Below, piece by piece: positions 52,089 to 62,587 of a DNA stretch of 64,000 nt. The notes under the pieces were generated by a model. It saw only the letters and a list, made by a program, of their open reading frames with translations, had not been told where the DNA came from and ran no database searches. Location: NCBI RefSeq assembly GCF_934630535.1, contig NZ_CAKTVU010000004.1, positions 1 through 64,000 of the forward strand. Direction: 5' to 3'. The first letter of the stretch is position 1, and every line of letters begins with the position of its first letter. Source of the stretch: an uncultured Senegalimassilia sp. (GTDB lineage: Bacteria > Actinomycetota > Coriobacteriia > Coriobacteriales > Eggerthellaceae). The translations under genes were made by a program, and so were the position numbers.

Positions 52089-52185
52089 GGAGATGGATGG
52101 GTCCTGGTGGGCCCCGCGGCCTTCAAAGCCGTTGTGAGGCGCGCAGAACGTCTCGGGTGTGTTCGATTCGCACGCGTCTCCGCCA
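52089..52185 (+). tRNA. selC: tRNA-Sec (anticodon TCA)
   Basis: 97 nt with encoded GCCA. It has the elements that define selenocysteine tRNA: a 6-bp D stem (GGGTCC with GGGCCC) closed by TGGT, anticodon loop CTTCAAA with TCA, and a long variable arm (GAGGCG with CGTCTC). Its acceptor stem is seven pairs plus a G-G mismatch at the eighth position. It is the only UGA-decoding tRNA seen. The selB and selA genes lie immediately downstream on the opposite strand. Confidence 0.95.
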
Positions 52186-52196
52186 TATAAGACGCA

Positions 52197-52222
52197 AAAG
52201 GAGCCTTTCGGGCTCCTTTTTT
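52197..52222. terminator. Terminator between tRNA-Sec and selB
   Basis: AAAGGAGCC pairs with GGCTCCTTT around TTTCG and runs into TTTTTT on the plus strand. The minus strand has AAAAGGAG, so it serves the tRNA and possibly selB. Confidence 0.85.
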
Positions 52223-52235
52223 CATGTCGTTGGGT

Positions 52236-54170
<1,935 letters not shown>

Positions 54171-54176
54171 GGTGCG

Positions 54177-55640
54177 CTACGCATCCTTTCCCGCTTCGAT
54201 GGCCGTGAAGTAGCTGGCCACGGCGCAGGCGATCTCGGGGATATCCTCTTCGGTGATGGTGCGCGCGTCGAACAGCACGCACTCGCGCTTGATGCGCCCG
54301 ATTACGGGTACGTCCCGCTTTCGCTGCAGATGCTCCTCGCAGCCTTGCGCGTCGCCGGATTGGAATCGCATGCGTACGCAGAACGTGGGGATGTCGCACA
54401 TGGGAAGCGATCCTCCTCCCGCACGGCCCGTTTCCTCAACGATCTCCAGCTGCGCCTGCTCTGGCGTCACGCGCTCGGCCAAGGCCGCCATCAGCGCCTT
54501 GGCGCGTTCGCGCACCGTTTCGGCGTCTTCGGTGAGCATGCGTAGGGTGGGGATGCGGCGAAGCGCGTCCTCGGGGTCCAGATACAGGCGCAGCGTGGCC
54601 TCAAGGGCGGCGAGCGTCATCTTGTCCAGGCGCAGCGCGCGGGCGAGCGGGTGCTTCTTCAGGCGGTCGATGTATTCCTTGCGGCCCACCACGATGCCGG
54701 CCTGCGGGCCGCCGAGCAGCTTATCGCCCGAGAAGCTGACCAGATCGCACCCTTCGGCAAGCGATTCGCGCACCGTGGGCTCGGCGTATTCGCCGAACAC
54801 ATCGAGGTGCATGAAGGCGCCCGAGCCCTGGTCCTCGTAGACGAGCAGCTCGGGGGCGGCGGCGCCCTCGGCGGCACGGCGGGCGTTTTCCGCATCGGCG
54901 ATGCGGCGCAGGTCGGTCTTCGAAACGCTTTCGGTGAAGCCGATCATGCGGTAGTTGGAAGGGTGTACCTTGAGCAGCATGGCGGTGTCGGGCGTGATGG
55001 CGCGTTCGTAGTCGAAGGCGTGGGTTTTATTCGTGGCGCCCACCTCCACCATGCGGGCGTTGGATTGGGCCATGATGTCGGGGACGCGGAAGCTGCCGCC
55101 GATCTCGACGAGCTCGCCGCGGCTGACGATGGCCTCGTGGCCGGCAGCGAACTCGGCGAGCACCATCATGACGGCGGCCGCGTTGTTGTTCACGGCGATG
55201 GCGGCTTCGGCACCGGTGAGCGCGCAGATGAGGTGCTCCACATGGTTGTGACGGCTGCCGCGCGCCATGTTCTCGATGCTGTATTCAAGCGTGGAATAGC
55301 CGCGCGCCGCCTCCACCACCGCCTGCACGGCGGGCTCGGCGAGCACGCTGCGGCCGAGGTTGGTGTGGATGACCACGCCGGTTGCGTTGATGACGCGCCT
55401 GAGGCTCGGGCGCAGCGTTGCGAGCGCGCCGTTGACGGCATCGGTCAAGATAACCTCGACGTCGACCTCGTCCGCCTCTCCTGCCAAGATGAGCTGGCGG
55501 TGCGCATCCACGGCCGCACGAGCGCGGTCGACGAGCATCGAGCGGGGGACGATCGCCTCGAGCGCCTTCATGGGAGCGGCTTGCATAAGCTCTTCGACCT
55601 GGGGCAATGCGCGTAAAAGGTCGGTACGTGGTTCGGGCAT
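54177..55640 (-). CDS. selA: L-seryl-tRNA(Sec) selenium transferase
   Basis: About 487 aa PLP enzyme that converts Ser-tRNA(Sec) to Sec-tRNA(Sec) with selenophosphate. The active lysine is K307 in SFSGDKLLGGPQAG, and VVIHTNLGRSVL and YEDQGSGAF are family motifs. ATG 55640 follows AAGGAAAGAGGATCC; the open frame upstream of it has no ribosome site. It is the first gene of the selAB unit. Confidence 0.96.
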   Translation of the reverse strand: MPEPRTDLLRALPQVEELMQAAPMKALEAIVPRSMLVDRARAAVDAHRQLILAGEADEVDVEVILTDAVNGALATLRPSLRRVINATGVVIHTNLGRSVLAEPAVQAVVEAARGYSTLEYSIENMARGSRHNHVEHLICALTGAEAAIAVNNNAAAVMMVLAEFAAGHEAIVSRGELVEIGGSFRVPDIMAQSNARMVEVGATNKTHAFDYERAITPDTAMLLKVHPSNYRMIGFTESVSKTDLRRIADAENARRAAEGAAAPELLVYEDQGSGAFMHLDVFGEYAEPTVRESLAEGCDLVSFSGDKLLGGPQAGIVVGRKEYIDRLKKHPLARALRLDKMTLAALEATLRLYLDPEDALRRIPTLRMLTEDAETVRERAKALMAALAERVTPEQAQLEIVEETGRAGGGSLPMCDIPTFCVRMRFQSGDAQGCEEHLQRKRDVPVIGRIKRECVLFDARTITEEDIPEIACAVASYFTAIEAGKDA

Positions 55641-55893
55641 GGATCCTCTTTCCTTATAGCGTGCGGCGACGCCGTGTATGCAGGGCGCCGCGGGTTTTCC
55701 GGCTCTCAATATAGCAGGCAGGGCCGTGGCGGCTCGGGGCAAGGCGGCAAGTGCGCCAAATGTCCGGCAAATGCTATCGCAGACGGGCCAATTCACGCCG
55801 TTCGCGCCAATGAGGTCGTTTCATGCGCGTAGCCATGCAAGAATTACCGTGTTTTTCCTACAGACGAGACATCGCGAACAGGGGGAGGTTTCC

Positions 55894-56736
55894 ATGGCAA
55901 TGGATCAATCAGATGTGAAAGCCCTACGACCTGATGCGCTCGGCCCCGCCGAGATCGAGGCGAAGGCCGAGACGCTGGCCGAGGGCAAGGCCGGCATGGC
56001 GGGCGCGAAGTGCTTCGTGCTGGCAATGCTCGCCGGCGCGTTCATCGCGTTCGGCGCAACGTATTTCCTGGTGTTCTTGGGCGATTCGGCCGTGCCGTTC
56101 GCCGCTCAGCGCATGGTCGGCGGCATCTGCTTCAGCTTGGGCCTGGTGCTCGTGCTGTGCTGCGGCGCCGAGCTGTTCACCGGCAACATGCTCATGGTCA
56201 CGGGCCTGGCGTCGAAGAAGATCAAAATCGGCGGTCTGGTGCGCAACTGGGTCATCGTGTGGCTGGGCAACCTGGTCGGTTCGCTTATCGTGGTGGCCCT
56301 CATCTACTGGTGCGGCGTCGGCGCGATGAACGGGGGCGCCGTGGGCGATGCCATGGTGTCGGTGGCCGTCGGCAAGGTCACCCCCGCTTGGCTCGTGCTC
56401 ATGGCCAAGGGCATCATGTGCAACGTCATGGTGTGCCTGGCGGTGTGGATCGGCTTTTCGGCGCGTACCGTGGTTGATAAGGTTCTCGGCATAATGCTCC
56501 CCATCAGCTTCTTCGTTGCGGCCGGCTTCGAGCACTGCGTGGCGAACATGTTCTTCCTGCCCACGGGCCTGCTCATGAAGTCCGCCGGGTTCGGCGCGGC
56601 GGTCGCCAACGCCGGCGCGCTTGATGTGACGGCTATCCTGTTCAACCTGTCCGCCGCGACGGTGGGCAACATCATCGGCGGCGTCCTGGTCGGCCTTGCC
56701 TACTGGTTCGTGTACGCCAGGAACAGCGCGAAGTAG
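55894..56736 (+). CDS. FNT-family formate/nitrite channel
   Basis: About 280 aa with six transmembrane helices. The family features GAELFTGNMLMV (loop after helix 2-3) and FEHCVANMFFLPTG (the conserved His and Asn at helix 5) are present. FocA moves formate and NirC moves nitrite; the sequence alone does not decide. Its position between selA and a selenium-linked cluster makes formate attractive, since formate dehydrogenases are often selenoproteins. ATG 55894 has GGGGGAGG upstream. Confidence 0.88.
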   Translation: MAMDQSDVKALRPDALGPAEIEAKAETLAEGKAGMAGAKCFVLAMLAGAFIAFGATYFLVFLGDSAVPFAAQRMVGGICFSLGLVLVLCCGAELFTGNMLMVTGLASKKIKIGGLVRNWVIVWLGNLVGSLIVVALIYWCGVGAMNGGAVGDAMVSVAVGKVTPAWLVLMAKGIMCNVMVCLAVWIGFSARTVVDKVLGIMLPISFFVAAGFEHCVANMFFLPTGLLMKSAGFGAAVANAGALDVTAILFNLSAATVGNIIGGVLVGLAYWFVYARNSAK

Positions 56737-56974
56737 CGTTGCGGTTGCGCGTTTCCCGTCCATTTCGACTTTGCGAACGGCACTTGCGGATTGCAGGTGC
56801 CGTTTTCGTTTTGCGCGGCGGCGCGGTTGCACGGCGGTGCTATAGTCGGTTGAAAGTCGCGCTGTTTTCTGCCATCGGGCGCGCTATATCCTGCTCCCGC
56901 AAACATGCTTGCGTTCTGCGCGCATGTGCATTTGCGTGCGCATCATCACAGACGAGAAACGAATAGAGGCTTTC

Positions 56975-58153
56975 ATGTTCGATCCCGCAAACGAGCCGGC
57001 GGTGCCCATCGACCTGCCCGGCATCTACGACACCTTCGACGAGGCGCGCCGCGCCAGCTTCGTCAACGCCATGAACTACAAGCAGGAAGGCGGCAAGCTG
57101 TGCGGCTATCTGTGCTCGTACAGCCCGCTTGAGCTGGTCGATGCCGCGGGCGCAGGCGCGGTGGGCCTGTGCGGCATGAACAACGAGACCATCCCCGATG
57201 CCGAAACGGTGCTGCCGAAAAACCTCTGCCCGCTCATCAAGGGCACGTACGGCTTCGCGCTCACCGACAAGTGCCCGTTCACCTATTTCAGCGACATGAT
57301 CTTGGGCGAGACCACCTGCGATGGCAAGAAGAAGATGTACGAGCTGCTTGCCGACATCAAGCCGGTGCACGTCATGCAGCTGCCCCAGGCCCGCAATCGC
57401 AGCTATGCCGGCGATATCTGGTACGAGGAATGCAAGCTGCTCAAAGAGGAGCTTGAGCAGCGCTTCAATGTGGAGATCACCGACGGGGCGCTGCGCGAGG
57501 CGGTCCGCAAGCGCAACCGCGTCCGTCGCGCCATGATGGATTTGTACAACCTGCAGCAAAACGAGCCCCCTGCCATGAGCGGCGTGGAGCTTATGGCCAC
57601 CTTGCTACGCGCCACGTTCAGCTTCGACGTGGACACCTACGCCCAAGCCCTCGAGGACCTGGCGGAAAAGCGTCGCAGCGCCTACGAGGCGGGGGAGCGG
57701 CCGGTTCCCGCCAGCGCCAAGCGCATCATGATCACGGGCTGCCCCACCGGAGGCGTCATCCAGAAGGTGGGCATGACCGCCGAGCGCGCCGGCGGCGTGA
57801 TCGTGTGCATCGACGATTGCTCGGGCGAGCGCACGCAGGGCATGCTCGTCGATGAGGACGCTCCCGATATCCTTCGCGCCATCTCCGATCGCTATCTGCA
57901 GATCAATTGCTCGGTCATGTCGCCCAACGACGGCCGCATCGAGCATATGATGGACATGGTGGAGAAATACAAGGTCGACGGCGTGGTCGAAGTGGTGCTG
58001 CAGGCATGCCACACCTTCAACATCGAGGCCGTGCGCGTGCAGCGCGCCTGCGAGCAAGCCGGCGTGCCTTACATGAAGCTTGAGACCGATTATTCCACCA
58101 ACGATGCCGGCCAGGTGGAAACCCGCCTGGGCGCGTTCATCGAGATGCTGTAG
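56975..58153 (+). CDS. 2-hydroxyacyl-CoA dehydratase D-family (double-cubane cluster type) protein
   Basis: About 392 aa. The C-terminal QACHTFNIEA and LETDYSTNDAGQVETRLGAFIEML and the GCPTGGVIQKV segment match HgdB/FldB-type proteins, among which stand-alone members (YjiM, DCCP) bind an [8Fe-9S] double-cubane cluster. Twelve cysteines, including C43, C47, C66, C85, C100, C115 and C345, offer ligands. Such proteins reduce small molecules after ATP-dependent electron input from an HgdC-like activator; a matching activator lies at 60456. It is followed by yedF. ATG 56975 follows AGAGG. The substrate is unknown. Confidence 0.85.
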   Translation: MFDPANEPAVPIDLPGIYDTFDEARRASFVNAMNYKQEGGKLCGYLCSYSPLELVDAAGAGAVGLCGMNNETIPDAETVLPKNLCPLIKGTYGFALTDKCPFTYFSDMILGETTCDGKKKMYELLADIKPVHVMQLPQARNRSYAGDIWYEECKLLKEELEQRFNVEITDGALREAVRKRNRVRRAMMDLYNLQQNEPPAMSGVELMATLLRATFSFDVDTYAQALEDLAEKRRSAYEAGERPVPASAKRIMITGCPTGGVIQKVGMTAERAGGVIVCIDDCSGERTQGMLVDEDAPDILRAISDRYLQINCSVMSPNDGRIEHMMDMVEKYKVDGVVEVVLQACHTFNIEAVRVQRACEQAGVPYMKLETDYSTNDAGQVETRLGAFIEML

Positions 58154-58206
58154 CTCATTGATTCGCGCAAGTGCGGCGCGTAAAACGCCGCGGAAAGGAG
58201 ATGCTC

Positions 58207-58806
58207 ATGGAGAAGCTCGATTGCAAGGGACAGGCGTGCCCGTTGCCTGTGGTGAACGCGAAGAAGGCCCTTGCCGGCATGGGCGAGGGCGCCCTTGAGG
58301 TGCTGGTGGACAACAAGACGGCCATGCACAACCTGGAGAACCTCGGCAAGTCGCTCAAGGTGGAAACGGCTTCCGAGCAGCGCGGCGAAACCGAGTTCGC
58401 CGTGACCTTCACGAAGGGTGCTCAAGCTGCCGCCGAGGTATGCGAGGAATGCCAGCCGCTCGTGCCGGCGGGCAGCAAGGTGGTCGTGCTGTCGAGCGAG
58501 CTCATGGGCGCAGGCGACGACGAGCTTGGCGCCACGCTTATGAAGGCTTTCGTGTTCGCGCTCACCCAGCAAGACGAGCTGCCGGCGGCCATCCTGGCCT
58601 ACAACGGCGGCGTGCATCTGACCGTCGAGGGCAGCCCCGTGCTCGACGACCTGAAAAAGCTCGCCGAAGCCGGCGTGGAGATCTTCAGCTGCGGAACCTG
58701 CCTCAACCATTTCGGCATCGCCGATAAGCTTGCGGTGGGCGAGGTGACGAACATGTACGTCATCGTCCAAAAGCAGCTTGAGGCCGGCGTCGTCGTGCGC
58801 CCCTAA
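58207..58806 (+). CDS. yedF: Selenium-metabolism protein YedF (TusA plus DsrE-like)
   Basis: 199 aa. The N-terminal TusA-like domain has the CxxxxCPLPV motif (Cys6 and Cys11). The C-terminal DsrE-like half (VVVLSSELMGAGDDELGATLM then IFSCGTCLNHFGI) contains a CGTC motif. This two-domain form is associated with selenium metabolism and labile selenoenzymes and is thought to carry selenium or sulfur. ATG 58207 has GGAAAGGAG upstream; ATG 58201 touches that site. Confidence 0.92.
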   Translation: MEKLDCKGQACPLPVVNAKKALAGMGEGALEVLVDNKTAMHNLENLGKSLKVETASEQRGETEFAVTFTKGAQAAAEVCEECQPLVPAGSKVVVLSSELMGAGDDELGATLMKAFVFALTQQDELPAAILAYNGGVHLTVEGSPVLDDLKKLAEAGVEIFSCGTCLNHFGIADKLAVGEVTNMYVIVQKQLEAGVVVRP

Positions 58807-58824
58807 CCGTTGGCGGTATGCAAG

Positions 58825-59067
58825 ATGCAGCGATGCAAAACGCCGCATGCGGTGGTGACCTTCCATAGCACGGCCGATGCGATGGCCGTGCAGGCCGCCG
58901 CGGCCGGAGGCGTCCTGCCGGGGCGCGTCATCCCGGTGCCTTCCGAGATTTCGGCGGGGTGCGGCCTTGCCTGGAGCGTTCCGGTCGAGCAGCGCGAAGC
59001 GCTCGAGCAAGCGCTTGGGCAGCGGGGGCTTGCCTTCGAGGCTATCACCGAAGTGGATCTGTACTGA
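58825..59067 (+). CDS. DUF3343 putative Se/S carrier-like protein
   Basis: About 80 aa. The form HAVVTFHSTADAMAVQAAA, VIPVPSEISAGCGLAWSVP and a short C-terminal tail fits DUF3343, with one conserved Cys in SAGCGLAW. The family co-occurs with YedF, SelD and a class V desulfurase in genomes with selenium-dependent hydroxylases. Starts at ATG 58825 or possibly TTG 58810. It is the last gene before a terminator. Confidence 0.8.
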   Translation: MQRCKTPHAVVTFHSTADAMAVQAAAAGGVLPGRVIPVPSEISAGCGLAWSVPVEQREALEQALGQRGLAFEAITEVDLY

Positions 59068-59071
59068 ACGC

Positions 59072-59107
59072 AAGGGGAGCCGTCGTTTGACGGCTCCCCT
59101 TGTTTTG
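59072..59107 (+). terminator. Intrinsic terminator after the DUF3343 gene
   Basis: AAGGGGAGCCGTC pairs with GACGGCTCCCCTT around GTTT, followed by GTTTT. Confidence 0.85.
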
Positions 59108-59216
59108 CGTCTTGCCTGTTGCAGCTATATGCGCCGCCGGGTCGACCGTCGCATTGCCTGATGCGCGGTCGTGCGCGGCGCCTGATCGGCGCCCTGCGAT
59201 GCGCCGTCCTTCGCGC

Positions 59217-60308
59217 TTACCAGTTCACGAAGATCTTGCCCGCCGGACCGGCTTCGAACGTTCCGATGCGGGTGGGTTTGCGTCCCTGGCGCTGTTCGCA
59301 TTCCGCCTCGAAGCGGCTTGCGTTTTCCGGTGGGATGGCCACAAGCAGGCCGCCGGAGGTTTGCGGGTCGCACAGCACGCCCATGCGGTCGTCGTACTCG
59401 AAGTCCTCGATGCCGCCTTGTTCCACAAACGCGTTTGCCCAGTCGATGATGCCGAACGTCTTGCCGGGGCGGCAGTAGTCGCATGACAGTTCGTACACGC
59501 CGTCGAACAGGGGCAACGCGTCCCAGTCCAGCCGAGCCGCGCAGTGCGACGCTTCGAGCATCTCGTGCAGGTGCCCGGCAAGGCCGAAACCGGTGACGTC
59601 GGTGCACGCGTGCGCGTCGCATTCCAGCATGGCCTCGGCTGCCGCGCGGTTGAGCTCCATCATGCCGTCGATGACCGGGCGCAAGTCCTCGTCGGTTCGC
59701 AGCTTCGCCCGCAGCGCGGCGTTCATGATGCCCGTGCCCAGCGTTTTCGTGTAGTACAGCACGTCTTCTGGCAGCGCCCCGCCGTTTCGCACCATGCGCT
59801 CGGGGTGCACCAGGCCGAATACGGAAAGGCCGTACTTGGGCTCGTCGTCCTCGATGGAATGGCCGCCCACCACGAACGCCCCGGCTTCGCGCACCTTGTC
59901 CGCGCCGCCGCGCAGCACGTCTCCCACCACTTCGGTGCCCATGCAGCTGGGGAAGGCCAGGATGTTGAGCGCGGTGACGGGCCTGCCGCCCATGGCGAAC
60001 ACGTCGGACAGGGCGTTGGCCGCGGCAACGGCGCCGAACTCATACGGGTCGTCGACCACTGGCGTGAAGAAGTCGAGCGTCAGCACTGCGGCGTTGTTTT
60101 CGTCCACCTGCCAAACCGCCGCGTCGTCTGCGGTGTCGAAGCCTAGCAGCAGGTTCGGATCGGGCACGGCCGGCGCGATATCGCGCAGAATCTCGGAGAG
60201 GTCTCCCGGACCCCATTTCGCCGCTCAACCGCCTTTGTCGGTGAGCGTGGTCAGGCGTATGCGATCGCCGTCGCACATGGCGCCGCTCGCGGGGTTGTCC
60301 GTGCTCAT
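59217..60308 (-). CDS. selD: Selenide, water dikinase (SelD), itself a selenoprotein with in-frame UGA
   Basis: 363 residues. The conserved frame (PDPNLLLGFDTADDAAVWQV onward) continues upstream through a TGA at 60225-60227 into LTTLTDKGG-U-AAKWGPGDL, then to ATG 60308 with AAAGGACC upstream. The TGA is at residue 28, where SelD enzymes have catalytic Cys or Sec, followed by the KWGPGDL block with its Lys. A hairpin lies just after it. The gene makes selenophosphate, the donor for SelA. It is not a pseudogene: the rest of the frame is intact. It lies opposite to the surrounding genes. Confidence 0.93.
60198..60214 (-). promoter_or_regulatory. SECIS-like hairpin of selD
   Basis: On the minus strand, ten bases after the UGA codon, GGGGTC pairs with GACCTC (one G-U) around loop CGGGA. 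A short stem with G residues in the loop at this distance is the bacterial SECIS arrangement bound by SelB. Confidence 0.65.
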
Positions 60309-60385
60309 GCGCGGTCCTTTCTTATGGGGTCGTGTCGGTATCATTGCCAGTATAGTATAGTCGCATGAAGGTATGCATCTATTTG

Positions 60386-60409
60386 CATCAGATGCGAAAG
60401 CGTCTGATG
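60386..60409 (+). other. 10-bp hairpin with GAAA tetraloop in the activator leader
   Basis: CATCAGATGC pairs with GCGTCTGATG (one G-U) around a GAAA loop, 46 bases before ATG 60456. It lies between the divergent selD and activator genes. No T tract follows, so it is not a terminator. Confidence 0.55.
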
Positions 60410-60455
60410 GGGTGCGGTTTCATGGGCTTGCAACGAAAGACAGGGAGCATCGGGT

Positions 60456-61223
60456 ATGGCGGGCATCGGCATCGACATCGGTTCCACGGCTACGAAGGCC
60501 GTCGTGGCGGACTCTTCGGGCGCCATCGCGTTCAAGCTGGTCATCCCCACCGGCTTCTCAAGCGTCGAGGTTGCCGAGCAGGTGCGCGGCGCGCTTGCCC
60601 GCGAGGGGTTCGAGGCGGGCGAGATGCCGGTGGTGGCAACGGGCTACGGCCGTGTGGCGGTGCCGTATGCGGACAAGGTGGTCACCGAGATCACCTGCCA
60701 CGCTCGCGGCGCATCGGCGCTGTTCGGCGAAGACGGCACCGTCATCGACATCGGCGGGCAGGACACCAAGGCCATCGGCCTTGCCGGCGGCAAGGTGCGC
60801 AAGTTCGTCATGAACGACAAATGCTCGGCGGGGACCGGGCGCTTCCTGGAAATCATGGCGGACCGTTTGGGCGTGAGCCAAGCCGAGCTTGCCCGCCTGG
60901 CCGCGGCCGGACAGCCCACCGTCATCTCCAACATGTGCACCGTGTTCGCGGAATCCGAGGTCATCTCCTTGGTGGGCAAGGGTGAGCCGCGTGAGAACAT
61001 CGCCCGCGGCGTCATCGATTCGGTGGTGGCGCGCGTGTGCACGCTGGTGGGGCAGGTCCCTGCGGCGCGCTATCACCTGACGGGCGGCCTGTGCGAAAAC
61101 GATTACGTTCGCTCGCGCTTGGAGGCCGAGCTGGGCTCCCCGGTAGGTTCTTGCCCCGACGCACGTTTCGCGGGGGCTTTGGGCGCGGCTATCACCGCCG
61201 CCGAGCTCGAAGGCGCAGCGTAG
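60456..61223 (+). CDS. HgdC/YjiL-like ATP-dependent activator (BadF/BcrA ATPase family)
   Basis: 255 aa ASKHA-fold ATPase. GIDIGSTATKAVVAD is the phosphate loop; VIDIGGQDTKAI and TGGLCENDYVRSRLEAEL are further ATP motifs. Cys123 (NDKCSAGTGRF) and Cys161 (SNMCTVFAESEV) bind the [4Fe-4S] cluster between the two chains of the homodimer. It drives electrons into HgdB or double-cubane proteins. The likely partner is the protein at 56975-58153, 2.3 kb upstream with selenium genes in between. ATG 60456 follows GGGAGC. Confidence 0.9.
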   Translation: MAGIGIDIGSTATKAVVADSSGAIAFKLVIPTGFSSVEVAEQVRGALAREGFEAGEMPVVATGYGRVAVPYADKVVTEITCHARGASALFGEDGTVIDIGGQDTKAIGLAGGKVRKFVMNDKCSAGTGRFLEIMADRLGVSQAELARLAAAGQPTVISNMCTVFAESEVISLVGKGEPRENIARGVIDSVVARVCTLVGQVPAARYHLTGGLCENDYVRSRLEAELGSPVGSCPDARFAGALGAAITAAELEGAA

Positions 61224-61400
61224 CGTTTCGGGCCCTTGCCGACGTTGCTGTTCGCGGATGGGCTGTGCGGCTTCCGCCTCGCGGTCCATCATGCGCGTTT
61301 CGCGGGCGCATCCGTCTTTCTCGATCTGTCTTCATGATGCTCTCAAGATTCCGGTGGAAACCGGTAACCGATATCACCTTCAAACGATTGGGTATATGCC

Positions 61401-62534
61401 ATGATCTATCTGGATAATGCGGCCACCACCATGCATAAGCCCCAGGCCGTCATCGATGCGGTATGCGGGGCCATGTCGTCTTTCGGCGGCCCGGGGCGCG
61501 GGTCGCATCAGGCGGCCCTCGATGCGAGCATGGCGGTGTTCGGAGCGCGCCAGGCGGTTTCCAACCTGCTCGACGCCTGGGGCGCCGGCAGCGTTTCGTT
61601 CGCTTTGAACGCCACCATGGCGCTCAACATCGCCATCGAGGGGCTGCTTCCTGCGGGTGGCATCGCCGTGACCACGGCCGCTTCGCACAATTCCGTGCTG
61701 CGCCCGCTCAATCGTGCGCGTGACGAGCGCGGCTGCCAGGTGCGCGTTGCCGCCATCCTGCCCGATGGCTCGCTTGATTGGGAATCTTACGAGCGCGCGG
61801 TCGTCGGCGCCAGCTTGGTCGCGGTCACGCATGCTTCCAACGTCACCGGCGATGTGTACGACATCGAGCGCATGGCCGCCGCCGCCCATAAGGCCGGCGC
61901 GCTGTTCATCCTCGATGCAGCGCAGACCGCCGGCGCATGGGCGTTCTCGGCATCGGGCATCGGCGCCGATGTCGTGTGCTTCACCGGTCACAAAAGCCTG
62001 TACGGGCCGCAGGGCACTGGCGGGCTATGCGTGCGTCCGGGCCTTGATGTCGCGCCGCTTGTGGAAGGCGGTTCGGGCGTTCACAGCTTCGACGAGCGCC
62101 ATCCGCGTTTCATGCCCGAGGCTCTTGAGGCGGGTACGGCGAACGCGCACGGGTTGGCGGGCCTTGCGGCGGGGTGCCGCTGGTTGGGCGAGCGCGGCGT
62201 GGCCGACGTGCAGGCGCACATCGAGGGCCTGGTCGCGCGTTTCCTGGACGGCATTGCGGACATCCGCGGCATGCAGGTCCTCGGCGGCGGCTCAGGGCGG
62301 CGTTGCGGCATCGTCGCCGTCAACGTCGGCGATGCCGATTCCGGCGAGATCGCCGACAGGCTCTCGCAGGGGTGGGGCATATGCGTCCGTCCCGGCGCGC
62401 ATTGCGCCCCGCTCATGCACACGGCGCTCGGCACGCAGCAGCAGGGGGTGGTGCGCTTCAGCTTCGGCGCCATGAACTCGCTGCAGGATTGCGACGATGC
62501 CCTGAACGCATTGCGCGATATCGCCCGCTCATAG
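61401..62534 (+). CDS. Class V aminotransferase, cysteine desulfurase-like, selenium-associated
   Basis: 377 aa PLP enzyme. The N-terminal MIYLDNAATTMHKP, the PLP lysine K198 in CFTGHKSLYGPQG and the mobile-loop Cys335 in RPGAHCAPLMH resemble the EF2568-type desulfurase family found with YedF and SelD. It probably releases sulfur or selenium from cysteine or selenocysteine for SelD or a selenium-dependent hydroxylase. It follows the activator by 178 bp. No strong ribosome site is visible, but the ATG at 61401 matches the family start. Confidence 0.88.
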   Translation: MIYLDNAATTMHKPQAVIDAVCGAMSSFGGPGRGSHQAALDASMAVFGARQAVSNLLDAWGAGSVSFALNATMALNIAIEGLLPAGGIAVTTAASHNSVLRPLNRARDERGCQVRVAAILPDGSLDWESYERAVVGASLVAVTHASNVTGDVYDIERMAAAAHKAGALFILDAAQTAGAWAFSASGIGADVVCFTGHKSLYGPQGTGGLCVRPGLDVAPLVEGGSGVHSFDERHPRFMPEALEAGTANAHGLAGLAAGCRWLGERGVADVQAHIEGLVARFLDGIADIRGMQVLGGGSGRRCGIVAVNVGDADSGEIADRLSQGWGICVRPGAHCAPLMHTALGTQQQGVVRFSFGAMNSLQDCDDALNALRDIARS

Positions 62535-62587
62535 GGTCTCCCGCGACGCTTCCGAACCCAATGCTTTCAGTTCCCGAAAGGACCTTC

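Noticed and set aside
59217..60167. Truncated SelD or pseudogene
   Set aside because: The conserved frame continues upstream through the TGA with the expected catalytic motif, a ribosome site and an ATG, so the gene is complete as a selenoprotein.
60365..60985. 206-codon frame overlapping the activator gene
   Set aside because: Composed of Arg/Gly/His-rich nonsense typical of an out-of-frame read of the ATPase, which has clear conserved motifs in its own frame.
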